Translations under genes and position numbers: made by a program
The notes under the pieces: model-generated
Databases searched by the model: none
Told to the model about the DNA's origin: nothing
What the model saw: only the letters and a program-made list of their open reading frames with translations
Source of the DNA: Crocosphaera sp.
GTDB taxonomy: Bacteria > Cyanobacteriota > Cyanobacteriia > Cyanobacteriales > Microcystaceae
Direction: 5' to 3'
Length of the DNA: 62,629 nucleotides
Assembly (NCBI RefSeq): GCF_030064895.1
Contig: NZ_JASJEB010000029.1
Span: 1-62,629, forward strand
Part shown: positions 26,919 through 34,563 of the stretch, in pieces
Numbering within the stretch: position 1 is the stretch's first letter
Layout: every line of letters starts with the position of its first letter

Positions 26919-27761
26919 TTAATATAAAGCAGATGAAACTAATTGTTGGGTATATTGATGTTGAGGATCTTCTAATACTTGATCCGTTAAACCTGATTCA
27001 ACAATTCGACCCTGTTTCATAATTAAAGTACGATGAGCTAACAATTTAATCACCCCTAAATCGTGAGAAACGACAATCATTGAAACATTTAATTGTTGTT
27101 GTAATTGTAGAATTAAATCAAGAATACGCGCTTGTACAGATAAATCTAATCCCGTTGTTACCTCATCTAAAAGCAGTAATGGGGGTTCGGTTGCTAAAGC
27201 ACAAGCAATTTGTACCCGTTGCTGCATTCCCCCAGAAAATTGACCCGGTAATTGATCCATTCTTGGTATCGGAAACTCTGTCCGATCCAATAATTCTCTG
27301 GCTTTTTGACGAATTTTAGCGTATTCAAAACAATCATTCATCAATAATCTTTCAGCAATATTCCCACCAGCAGAAACCTTAAAATTCAAACCTAAATGGG
27401 GATTTTGATAAACCATTCCCAGTTTATGATGGCGTAACCATCTTCCTTGAGCAGCATTGAGTTGAAAGAGGTCATAAGCTTCCCCTTGATCCCAAAAAAT
27501 CCCTTTTCCAGAGGTGGGTTTTTCATCAAAATAGAGCATTTTAACCAGAGTTGATTTACCACTCCCAGACTCTCCCATAATGCCTAAAATTTCCCCTGGA
27601 TACAGATCAAAATTGAGGTTATCAGTGGCGACAATACTGCCACAATGGGGACAAATATTTCTGTTATATTCTGCTCCCGTGGATGTCAGACATTGAGAGC
27701 AACCGTCACCATAAATTTTAGTTAATTCCCTAACTTCTAGTATTTTTTCCATAAGTTTCAA
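26919..27761 (-). CDS. phnK: C-P lyase subunit, ABC-type ATPase (PhnK)
   Basis: A 280-residue ABC ATPase. Walker A is GESGSGKST, the signature is GQFSGGMQQRVQIACAL and Walker B is LLLLDEV with TTGLDLSVQARILD. After the first strand it carries a four-cysteine insertion (GCSQCLTSTG...NICPHCGS) found in many non-enteric PhnK proteins and probably a metal site. PhnK docks on the PhnGHIJ core in the C-P lyase complex. Start is ATG 27761, with ATG 27752 (MEKILEV) also possible. Between it and phnJ lies an approximately 140-bp gap largely made of repeat DNA. Confidence 0.92.
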   Translation of the reverse strand: MKLMEKILEVRELTKIYGDGCSQCLTSTGAEYNRNICPHCGSIVATDNLNFDLYPGEILGIMGESGSGKSTLVKMLYFDEKPTSGKGIFWDQGEAYDLFQLNAAQGRWLRHHKLGMVYQNPHLGLNFKVSAGGNIAERLLMNDCFEYAKIRQKARELLDRTEFPIPRMDQLPGQFSGGMQQRVQIACALATEPPLLLLDEVTTGLDLSVQARILDLILQLQQQLNVSMIVVSHDLGVIKLLAHRTLIMKQGRIVESGLTDQVLEDPQHQYTQQLVSSALY

Positions 27762-27872
27762 TTAGTTTTTATAATTAGTTTAATTAGACATGAGTTCGAC
27801 GAAAAAGAATTTATAGATAACTAGGAAAAAGTTTGAAGTCTTAAACCCCTATTATCTCGTTGAAAAAATAAT

Positions 27873-27906
27873 AACTCCGAACTCCGAACTCCGAACTCCG
27901 AACTCA
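27873..27906. repeat. Heptamer array at the phnJ stop codon
   Basis: Four to five copies of the ACTCCGA heptamer end in GAACTCA; the complementary TGA of that last unit is the phnJ stop codon. The preceding ~80 bp (from ATGAGTTCGACG at about 27790) resembles DNA beside the arrays at about 40010 and 14480, suggesting one element family. Confidence 0.85.
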
Positions 27907-28776
27907 CATTAGTTGAGAGTTACAATAATCACTATCTGAACATTGATAGATTTTTTCACCACTTTTGTGTTGTAATTCATCTAAATAACTGTCTGTTGAA
28001 CCACAACGACTACAAGCACGTCTTTCTCCGTTTTCATCGGTAAAATCTTCAACTCGAAAACCAATATCTTGGAAGGTTAAAGGTGTAGTTTGAGTATAGG
28101 GAGGAATGGCATAAATTTTCTTTTCTCTACCTGCTCCAAACAGATGTAAAACGGGAGAATTGTTTAATTTAGGAACATCAAAACGGGGAATGGGGGAAGG
28201 ATCAATGACATAATGATGGTTAACGCAGGTAGGATAACGATGAGAAATAGTAATTTCCTTGAATTTAACCATATCTTCGTAAAGTTTGACCCATAAACGA
28301 GCATAATCTTTTTCCCCGTGCATGATTTTTCGTTTTTCCTCGTTGGCCTCAACCACAATTAAAGGATCGGGGTAAGGGACTTGTAACACTAAAATTTGTC
28401 CTTTTTTCATCGGTATTTCAGGGATACGATGACGGGTTTGAATAATATCTGCTTCAACAGTTTTTTTGGTAAGATTGACCCCTGGACAAGTTTGAGCGAC
28501 AAATTTACGAATATTGACAGCATTAACCGATTCATCGCTACCTTGATCAATCACTTTGAGGGTATCTCCTACACCCACCAAAGACAGAGTTATTTGCAGT
28601 CCCCCTGTGCCAAACCCTCTGGCCATGGGCATTTCCCTGGAAGCATAAGGAACTTGATAACCAGGAATAGCAACCGCTTTGAGAAGACTACGACGAATTT
28701 CTTTTTTAGCATATTCGTCAATAAACCCAAATTGATAGCCATAGTTTTTTGTGCTGTTTAAGGTTTCTGTTGACAT
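27904..28776 (-). CDS. phnJ: C-P lyase catalytic subunit (PhnJ)
   Basis: About 290 residues from ATG 28776 (MSTETLNSTKNYGYQFGFIDEYAKKEIRR); an in-frame upstream start at 28800 would translate the end of a repeat element and is rejected. The radical-SAM Fe-S cysteines are in ERRACSRCGSTDSYLDEL and YQCSDSDYC, the PhnJ pattern. RGFGTGGLQITLSLVG and ISHRYPTCVNHHYVIDPSPIPR are also diagnostic. It cleaves the C-P bond of ribose 1-phosphonate 5-phosphate by a radical mechanism. The stop codon TGA is provided by the first bases of the heptamer array. Confidence 0.96.
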   Translation of the reverse strand: MSTETLNSTKNYGYQFGFIDEYAKKEIRRSLLKAVAIPGYQVPYASREMPMARGFGTGGLQITLSLVGVGDTLKVIDQGSDESVNAVNIRKFVAQTCPGVNLTKKTVEADIIQTRHRIPEIPMKKGQILVLQVPYPDPLIVVEANEEKRKIMHGEKDYARLWVKLYEDMVKFKEITISHRYPTCVNHHYVIDPSPIPRFDVPKLNNSPVLHLFGAGREKKIYAIPPYTQTTPLTFQDIGFRVEDFTDENGERRACSRCGSTDSYLDELQHKSGEKIYQCSDSDYCNSQLM

Positions 28777-28870
28777 AAGTATCTGGACAAAAATAAACAT
28801 TACAGTCGGGAGTTCGGAGTTCGGAGTTTAGGTTAATATCCGTCTCCCCGTCTCCCCGTCTCCCCGTCTC
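28777..28870. repeat. Half copy of the TAAGTRnnTGGACA element plus 7- and 8-bp repeats
   Basis: TAAGTATCTGGACAAAAATA directly abuts the phnJ start codon, continues AACATTACAG, then three AGTTCGG heptamers and four GTCTCCCC octamers. The first 30 bp match the right end of the full element at 57692-57823 and the half copy at 38976. It fills the phnI-phnJ gap. Confidence 0.75.
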
Positions 28871-28886
28871 CCCACACTCAACTTCA

Positions 28887-29984
28887 TTACAACTTTGAGC
28901 CACTTTTCTGTTGCGTAGTGCGAAGGCGATCAAGATCGGATTGAAAGGTGACATAATGGGGCATTTTGTAGTGAGAAGCAAAACCCATAGATTGAACACC
29001 ATCGATGTGTAATAAGACAAATTCGGGATCTTCGGAGGGGTTTTCGATACCTTGGGTTTGTCCTTTTTGTAAGGCGCGATCTAAAATAGCCATTGCGATC
29101 GCTTTTACCTCATTATGACCAAAACAGGCACCATACCCTAACCCAAAGGTTGGTACACTATCTTTATCTTTACTGTTATACATAGCAACAATTTCGCATT
29201 CAGTCATCAATACCTCTCCAACTTCTTGTAAGTCTCCTGTGATGGGATGGGGTAACATAACCGGTAAATAACCTACCCTCAACTCTGCTACGGTGGGGTG
29301 TACATCACCATAACCCCTCATATTAGAATAGGCGATCGCTAAAATTGATCCGGTTTCTGCTCTGGCCATGGTTGCTAATGCTGCTGAGCGAGAGACGGGA
29401 AAAATTAGGGGTTCACGGGTAATATCAAAGGGTAATGTGGGTTTATTGATAATAGGAGGCAATAACCCTTCTGCCCTCAAACTAGCTAATACTTTGGGGA
29501 AAGAGGTTGGTAAAGCTTCATCGGGGATATTTTTCAGCCAAGATTGGGCAATATTACGAAATTCATCGGGGGATTCATTCAATAAGTTAAAACGGAATAA
29601 TCGCTGTAAATAATCAGAAGTGGGGCCTAACATTTGTCCCCCTGGAATTTCCTTAAATGCGGCGGAAATACGACGAATTAATCTTAAGTTTTCCCCATGA
29701 TGGACAGGGGTTTCTCCTAAACGGGGTTTGGTGGAACGATAGGCCCGGAGATAAAAAGCTGCTTCGAGGATGTCTCCTGCGCTTTGTTTAATGGCTAAAG
29801 AGGCTAATTCGGGATGATATAAACCCCCTTCTGATAACACTCTACTATGTAAGAAATGTAGTTGATTTTCGATAGTTTGAGCAGATAAAGGATCGTTTTT
29901 TTGATCATTCGTACGCAATACATCTAAGAGATTAATTGCTTCTGCGATCGCCTCTTCTCCCCCTTGTATAGCTACATAACCCAT
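28887..29984 (-). CDS. phnI: C-P lyase core subunit (PhnI)
   Basis: A 365-residue PhnI of normal family length. Diagnostic segments are MGYVAIQGGEEAIAEA at the start, HHGENLRLIRRISAAFKEIPGGQMLG, RGYGDVHPTVAELRVGYLPV and LGYGACFGHNEVKAIAMA. PhnI, with G, H and L, transfers the phosphonate to C1 of ribose from ATP, releasing adenine. It is the first gene of the phnI-J-K unit; phnG and phnH are 11 kb away on the same strand. An interspersed element lies upstream in the gap shared with the plus-strand phnM. Confidence 0.95.
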   Translation of the reverse strand: MGYVAIQGGEEAIAEAINLLDVLRTNDQKNDPLSAQTIENQLHFLHSRVLSEGGLYHPELASLAIKQSAGDILEAAFYLRAYRSTKPRLGETPVHHGENLRLIRRISAAFKEIPGGQMLGPTSDYLQRLFRFNLLNESPDEFRNIAQSWLKNIPDEALPTSFPKVLASLRAEGLLPPIINKPTLPFDITREPLIFPVSRSAALATMARAETGSILAIAYSNMRGYGDVHPTVAELRVGYLPVMLPHPITGDLQEVGEVLMTECEIVAMYNSKDKDSVPTFGLGYGACFGHNEVKAIAMAILDRALQKGQTQGIENPSEDPEFVLLHIDGVQSMGFASHYKMPHYVTFQSDLDRLRTTQQKSGSKL

Positions 29985-30035
29985 TGATAAATTTTTCCAA
30001 CGATAAACATTAATTAGTCATTAGAGACAAAACAA

Positions 30036-30154
30036 TATAGCACTTCTCATACTTGTGAGGTACAGAGTTTTCTAGTTTTAGGAGTTCGGAGTTCGGAGTT
30101 CGGAGTTCGGAGTTAGGTATTAGGTGTACCTCATGAGTCCGAGAAAGGCTATAG
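30036..30154. mobile_element. MITE-like element, TATAGC...GAGGTACA ends, copy A
   Basis: The left end TATAGCACTTCTCATACTTG and the inverse of the right end, CTATAGCCTTTCTCGGACTC, match, and both continue to (AT)GAGGTACA, giving an imperfect inverted repeat of about 30 bp. The core is TCTAGTTTTA followed by five AGTTCGG heptamers. Copies B (34199), C (44723) and a half copy (48928) share the ends. It lies between phnI and phnM, which diverge. Confidence 0.7.
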
Positions 30155-30254
30155 TAGATTAATTTATAAGATTTTAACTAGAATATAACTTAATGTTAAA
30201 CTTATTTTTAATCTCTACATCTTAAACTACTACAAGTTTTGAAAATAAACCATA

Positions 30255-31400
30255 ATGGATAAATTTGCGATTGAAGGAACAGATATTCTTACCCCTGATG
30301 GTTGGGTCAAAAATGGCACAGTTATCATTGAAAACGGGAAATTCTTGGCTATAGATGAAACTATTACTAAGAAATTGCCTACAATTGACGCAAAAGGGTT
30401 ATTAATGCTCCCTGGAATCGTAGATATACATGGAGATGCGTTTGAAAGAGCGATCGCCCCACGGCCTGGATCACATTTTCCTTTAAAGATGGGAATATTA
30501 GAAAACGATCGCCATTTAATTGCTTCAGGAATCACAACTTTTTTTTATTCTATTACTGATTCTTATGAACCGGGTTTACGCAGTCGGGAAACAGCAAGAG
30601 AAATTATTGATTTTGTTTTAGGAGAAGGCAAAAATAGTTTAAAAACTGATAGTAGAATTCATATCCGTCATGAACAAGCGAATACAGATGAATATGAGGA
30701 ATTATGTGATTGGTTGAAACAGAGAAAAATTGATTTATTGTCACTCAATGATCATCTTCCTCCTGTTGGAGATGACTATAAATTGAACCGCCATCTTAAC
30801 TCTTTACGACGCAGACATAAAATGAGTGATGAGGAATTACAGAAGCTAATAAAAACAGCTTTAAATAATCAAGAAAAAGGGTTACAACAGGTGGAAGAAT
30901 TAGTTAGTTTAGCCCATGATCATCATATTCCCCTTGCATCTCACGATGATGATACAGAAGCTAAAGTACAATTAAGTGCTAAATGGGGCGTTTCTATCGC
31001 TGAATTCCCTGCTAACGTGGATATTGCTGCTAAATCGAGAGATTATGGGGCTTCAGTTTTAATGGGTGCGCCTAATCTCATCCGAGGGGGTTCTCATGTG
31101 GGTTGGATGAGTGTTGAAATGGCAGCTAAGAAGGGTGTTGTAGATTGTTTGTGTTCTGACTATCATTATCCTTCTCTATTTTCTGCCCCTTTTAAATTAA
31201 CTGAAATGGGAATTATGTCCTTTGAGGAAGCTTGGAAATTAGTTTCTACTTATCCAGCAGAAGCATCAGGAATAGGAGAGAGTAAAGGAAAAATTGCTAA
31301 AGGTTTTGATGCCGATTTTCTCTTAATTCAAAGCAATAATATTCATCTCAATAGTATTAAGTCTGTTTATATCAAAGGAAAAGAAGTAGCACGTTATTAA
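30255..31400 (+). CDS. phnM: Ribose 1-methylphosphonate 5-triphosphate diphosphatase (PhnM), copy 2
   Basis: A 381-residue PhnM. Metal motifs are PGIVDIHGDAFERAIAPRPGSHFP, NDHLPPVGDDYKLN, ASHDDDTEAKV and LCSDYHYPSLF. It is the only plus-strand gene in the phosphonate region and is divergent from phnI. It is about 40 percent similar by eye to copy 1 and keeps all the metal residues, so both may be active. It could act on a different phosphonate, or be a second acquisition. The RPGSHFP motif is closer to well-studied PhnM than copy 1. Confidence 0.93.
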   Translation: MDKFAIEGTDILTPDGWVKNGTVIIENGKFLAIDETITKKLPTIDAKGLLMLPGIVDIHGDAFERAIAPRPGSHFPLKMGILENDRHLIASGITTFFYSITDSYEPGLRSRETAREIIDFVLGEGKNSLKTDSRIHIRHEQANTDEYEELCDWLKQRKIDLLSLNDHLPPVGDDYKLNRHLNSLRRRHKMSDEELQKLIKTALNNQEKGLQQVEELVSLAHDHHIPLASHDDDTEAKVQLSAKWGVSIAEFPANVDIAAKSRDYGASVLMGAPNLIRGGSHVGWMSVEMAAKKGVVDCLCSDYHYPSLFSAPFKLTEMGIMSFEEAWKLVSTYPAEASGIGESKGKIAKGFDADFLLIQSNNIHLNSIKSVYIKGKEVARY

Positions 31401-31779
31401 TTAACCTTAGTTCGGGATAAGGAAAGAGAGAAGTAGTAAGCTGAAAATAACAAAATATCCAGCAACTTCTCTCTATGCTCACTATAGATGCTTTAAGCTG
31501 TTGTGCATTTAAACCGCACATCATGAGGTTAAGCAACAAATTAGCAAACCCTCTCCCCGTCTCCCTTTCCCCCCGTCTCCCCGTCTGTCTAGTATAGTAA
31601 TTTAGATGCTTAATAGCTTATCTTGGTGCGTGTTCTGCCAAATATTTGAACCTCAATAGAAAAACAGTGATTTCCTATCATGTTAGAATAGCTCTAAAAT
31701 CATTAGAATCTCCAAAATAATTTGATTCTAATATAAAAGAATGTTCATTATTTGAAAGATTTACTAGCACAAAAATGAG
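31401..31779. other. Gene-free gap with octamer repeats
   Basis: A 380-bp gap between the convergent phnM copy 2 and the RNA ligase gene. At about 31552-31592 it has degenerate CCCCGTCT octamers. No frame, RNA fold or terminator with a clear T-run was seen in the rest. Confidence 0.5.
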
Positions 31780-33069
31780 TTATAAACATTTCTTTTGGTA
31801 CCAGTCTCTCCCTTTATTCATTAGAGGTTTATTAACTTCATTCCAAGTTAATTTTGATGCCTCTAATTCCGCTACACTTTCTTTGTTGATATCCATAGAA
31901 ATCCATTTCAAAAACTGTCCCATTTTCTTGATATCGTATTCACCATTACAAGCTTCCGTTACCCCTTGTTGTAACCTAGCTTCAGTGACAAATAAATCAA
32001 CAAATTCTTGAATATTACTAGCAACTTCAGCCTTAATTTGAACGGATTGTTTTTGTTGAATAACGTGATGCTTAATTCCTTTAGCTTTAAACATCAATTC
32101 TGTGTAGTTTTCTCTTTCAACAACATGGTTAACAACGGGATACATAACCAATCCTTCCCCAACCCCTTCGATATCAAACGTATCTTTTACCCAAGGATCA
32201 ACTTTTTCCACTAATTCAACCATCTTATTGATAGTATCTGATGCTATTTTTAATTGTTTCTCATCAGCAAAGTTGAGGGTAATAGACTCACCATAGAAAG
32301 GAAGAACAAAAATGTCTTCATGTTCTGGTAAGAATTCTCTAATTTTTTCCGGTCGTATTTCTAACTTAGCAATCTCTCCATTAACCCCTCCATATTGCAT
32401 GGCAAAGATAGCAAAAAATTTTCGATCAATTTGATTTAATGCGACTCCTTTTTGAATGCTAGAACCGCACCATTCTCCATAGAGAGTGACATGATTTTGA
32501 CTTTTTAAAGCTGCAAAGTATTCTATATTTTGATCTACCCAAGCAGCAAACCCCGCATTGTCAGATTTAGGGGTAATAATTTGGCTTCTTTTTTGGGCTG
32601 CAACTTTTCCATCAGGTGTAATTTGTACCCCTGCATTTGTTCCATGTAATTTAATTTTGGCGCGATAGGTAACTTGCAATTTTTTCTCGAGAACCTCTAA
32701 AGTACGCCGAACATTGTGTAATAATTCAATGCTTGTCCATTTAAGAAACGTAATCTCTTGTCGGTCATTAGTAATAGTTTTCTGACAGTAAATCTCTGAA
32801 ATATCTGTACCAACTTCCGCATCTACTTTACCTAAGGCCATTCCATAAGAATAAACACCCCGTAGCTTACTCGGCTTGATTTTTGTCCCGTCTTTCAACA
32901 CTGAATCAACTAATGCGACAGCCACAATTTCACCAACTTGATACATATTATCTAAGTTAGCTATGATTTGAATTTCTGATTTTCCAGGTGCTTTCATCTG
33001 ATAGATTCTCAGCGCATCAGCGTTAGGATGAGGTTCTGCTGCAATGGTTTCCATAACAATAACAGGCAT
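31780..33069 (-). CDS. RNA ligase-family protein with N-terminal tRNA-binding-like domain
   Basis: A 429-residue protein. Residues 1-95 look like an EMAP/tRNA-binding OB domain (PNADALRIYQM, VGEIVAVALVDSVL, KLRGVYSYGMALG). Residues 130-330 are a nucleotidyltransferase domain of the Rnl2-type RNA ligases: motif I KIKLHGTNAG with candidate lysine K140, motif III-like VTLYGEWCG, motif IV-like EGLVMYPV and a late Lys pair LMFKAKGIKH. The C-terminal 100 residues are helical. It probably repairs nicked RNA, perhaps tRNA. A near-perfect Shine-Dalgarno AAGGAGGT lies 8 bp before ATG, unusual here and a sign of strong translation. It interrupts the phosphonate region. Confidence 0.8.
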   Translation of the reverse strand: MPVIVMETIAAEPHPNADALRIYQMKAPGKSEIQIIANLDNMYQVGEIVAVALVDSVLKDGTKIKPSKLRGVYSYGMALGKVDAEVGTDISEIYCQKTITNDRQEITFLKWTSIELLHNVRRTLEVLEKKLQVTYRAKIKLHGTNAGVQITPDGKVAAQKRSQIITPKSDNAGFAAWVDQNIEYFAALKSQNHVTLYGEWCGSSIQKGVALNQIDRKFFAIFAMQYGGVNGEIAKLEIRPEKIREFLPEHEDIFVLPFYGESITLNFADEKQLKIASDTINKMVELVEKVDPWVKDTFDIEGVGEGLVMYPVVNHVVERENYTELMFKAKGIKHHVIQQKQSVQIKAEVASNIQEFVDLFVTEARLQQGVTEACNGEYDIKKMGQFLKWISMDINKESVAELEASKLTWNEVNKPLMNKGRDWYQKKCL

Positions 33070-33077
33070 GGTGATCG

Positions 33078-33085
33078 ACCTCCTT
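33078..33085 (-). promoter_or_regulatory. Strong ribosome-binding site of the RNA ligase gene
   Basis: AAGGAGGT on the minus strand, 8 bp before ATG 33069, is a full anti-16S match. Most genes in this window have weak or no Shine-Dalgarno sequences, so this one decides the start and suggests high translation. Confidence 0.75.
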
Positions 33086-33186
33086 GTATTATGTTGTATT
33101 ACTTTATATTACTTGTAGCATAAAATAATACAAAAATCAACTGTCCGAATCCATAACAGTTTTCATCCAATAAATAGCTGAGAAAA

Positions 33187-33951
33187 TTAATGTTGAACTA
33201 AAATAAAAATGCCTACAGCGAAAACAAAATAACCAAAAGCTTTCTGTAATTTTTTAGTCTCAATAAAGCGAGTGAAATAAGCTCCTGAAATGGTTCCTAA
33301 ACTGGCGGCAATGGTAAAAGAAATCATTAAAATCCAATCTAGATTCACTTGGGAAAGATAACCCAAAAACCCCGTTATTGATTTAAAAGTAATAATAATT
33401 AGAGAAGTGCCAATGGCTTCCTTCATAGGAAGACCCCCTAAGAGGACTAAAACTGGAATGATGGCAAAACCGCCTCCCACCCCAACAAAACCAGTCAAGA
33501 CACCGACTCCTAATCCTTCTAGAAAGATAAAAGACCAATTATGTTGATTCTTATGCTTAAAACCTTGTTTTTCTTTGATTTTTTGTCTTCCTTGCCCAAT
33601 CATCATCAAACTAGCCAATACCATAACAATGGCAAAGCAAATCAGTTGAATGGTTTCGGTAATAAAGGGAAATCCCGCCATCTGCGCACCGAGATAAGTC
33701 CCTAACATAGCAGTAGGAGCAAAAATAGCCGCCACTCGGCCATTAACATTTCCTTCCAACCAGTGGGGAATCGCACCAATAAAACTAACCGTACCGACAA
33801 TCACTAAACTCATGGCGATCGCTGTTTTCGCTCCTAATCCCATAACATAAACTAAGATAGGTACAGCTAAGATAGAACCTCCTCCACCAATCAACCCCAA
33901 ACTCAATCCAATACATATCGCTAAGAAATGTCCAATAATCCAAATCATCAT
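33187..33951 (-). CDS. TauE/SafE-family membrane permease
   Basis: A 254-residue protein with about eight membrane segments and the two-fold repeat typical of the family: GLSLGLIGGGGSILAVPILVYVMGL near the N-terminus and GVLTGFVGVGGGFAIIPVLVLLGGL in the middle. Such proteins export or import small anions, often sulfonates or sulfite. In this neighbourhood an organophosphonate or related anion is conceivable, but that rests only on context. It lies between the RNA ligase and NACHT-GUN4 genes, 118 bp upstream of the former. Confidence 0.9.
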   Translation of the reverse strand: MMIWIIGHFLAICIGLSLGLIGGGGSILAVPILVYVMGLGAKTAIAMSLVIVGTVSFIGAIPHWLEGNVNGRVAAIFAPTAMLGTYLGAQMAGFPFITETIQLICFAIVMVLASLMMIGQGRQKIKEKQGFKHKNQHNWSFIFLEGLGVGVLTGFVGVGGGFAIIPVLVLLGGLPMKEAIGTSLIIITFKSITGFLGYLSQVNLDWILMISFTIAASLGTISGAYFTRFIETKKLQKAFGYFVFAVGIFILVQH

Positions 33952-34563
33952 ATATAAATTGTGGAGAAAAAATGGGCATTATTATTATGAAAGATTAAGA
34001 TTCAAGCATTATGAATTGATTCTGAGTTGAGAATAATAGTTAGTTAAGTTGTCTGAGAAATTGATGAGAAAAGAATTAGAATTTTATACTGGCGATTGGC
34101 TTAAAATTCTAATCAAAGCTGAATTATACCAAATCCTGTTGCCACACCCCCTCTATAAAAATTGAACCAAATCCGCTCTCTATGGGAATTATGATGATAT
34201 ATAGCATTTCCCAGACTCATGAGGTACAGAGTTTTTGCTTTTAATATTTTGGAAGGTTTAATAAAAGAAAAATAGGGTCACTCAAGGTGTACCTCACAGC
34301 TATGGGAAATGCTATAAGATAAGGGGGGTATGAGAAGCGGATTTAGTATTAATGCCTGAAGAAAAAGTTTCTAGTATTCGATTGGGAATGCGAACAGTTA
34401 ATTAAAATAATTGCTACTTCAATTGTTACTAAAAAGAAAAATTTAAAGAATTAATTTTCGCCTTTTGCCTTTTGATTTTTGCCTTTGCGAAGCGCGTGAC
34501 TTCGTAAAAAAAGAACGAAAAATTATGTCTTGACAAACGCCTGAAAGTGTTATACCTTACAGG
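33952..34563. other. Gene-free gap with two dispersed repeats
   Basis: A 610-bp gap upstream of the TauE gene. It holds MITE copy B (34199-34316) and a GGCAAAA-type heptamer patch at 34459-34492, repeated at 52309 and 55497. A 17-codon frame at about 34352 (MPEEKVSSIRLGMRTVN) is too short to call a gene. Confidence 0.5.
34199..34316. mobile_element. MITE-like element, TATAGC...GAGGTACA ends, copy B
   Basis: TATAGCATTTCCCAGACTCA followed by TGAGGTACAGAG at the left is mirrored by GGTGTACCTCACAGC then TATGGGAAATGCTATA at the right. This copy has the cleanest ends and no heptamer core; the middle is AT-rich. Confidence 0.75.

Noticed and set aside
28718-29020. Alternative minus-strand frame spanning the phnI end and phnJ start
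   Set aside because: It runs through the 7- and 8-bp repeat DNA and is out of frame with both well-supported genes.
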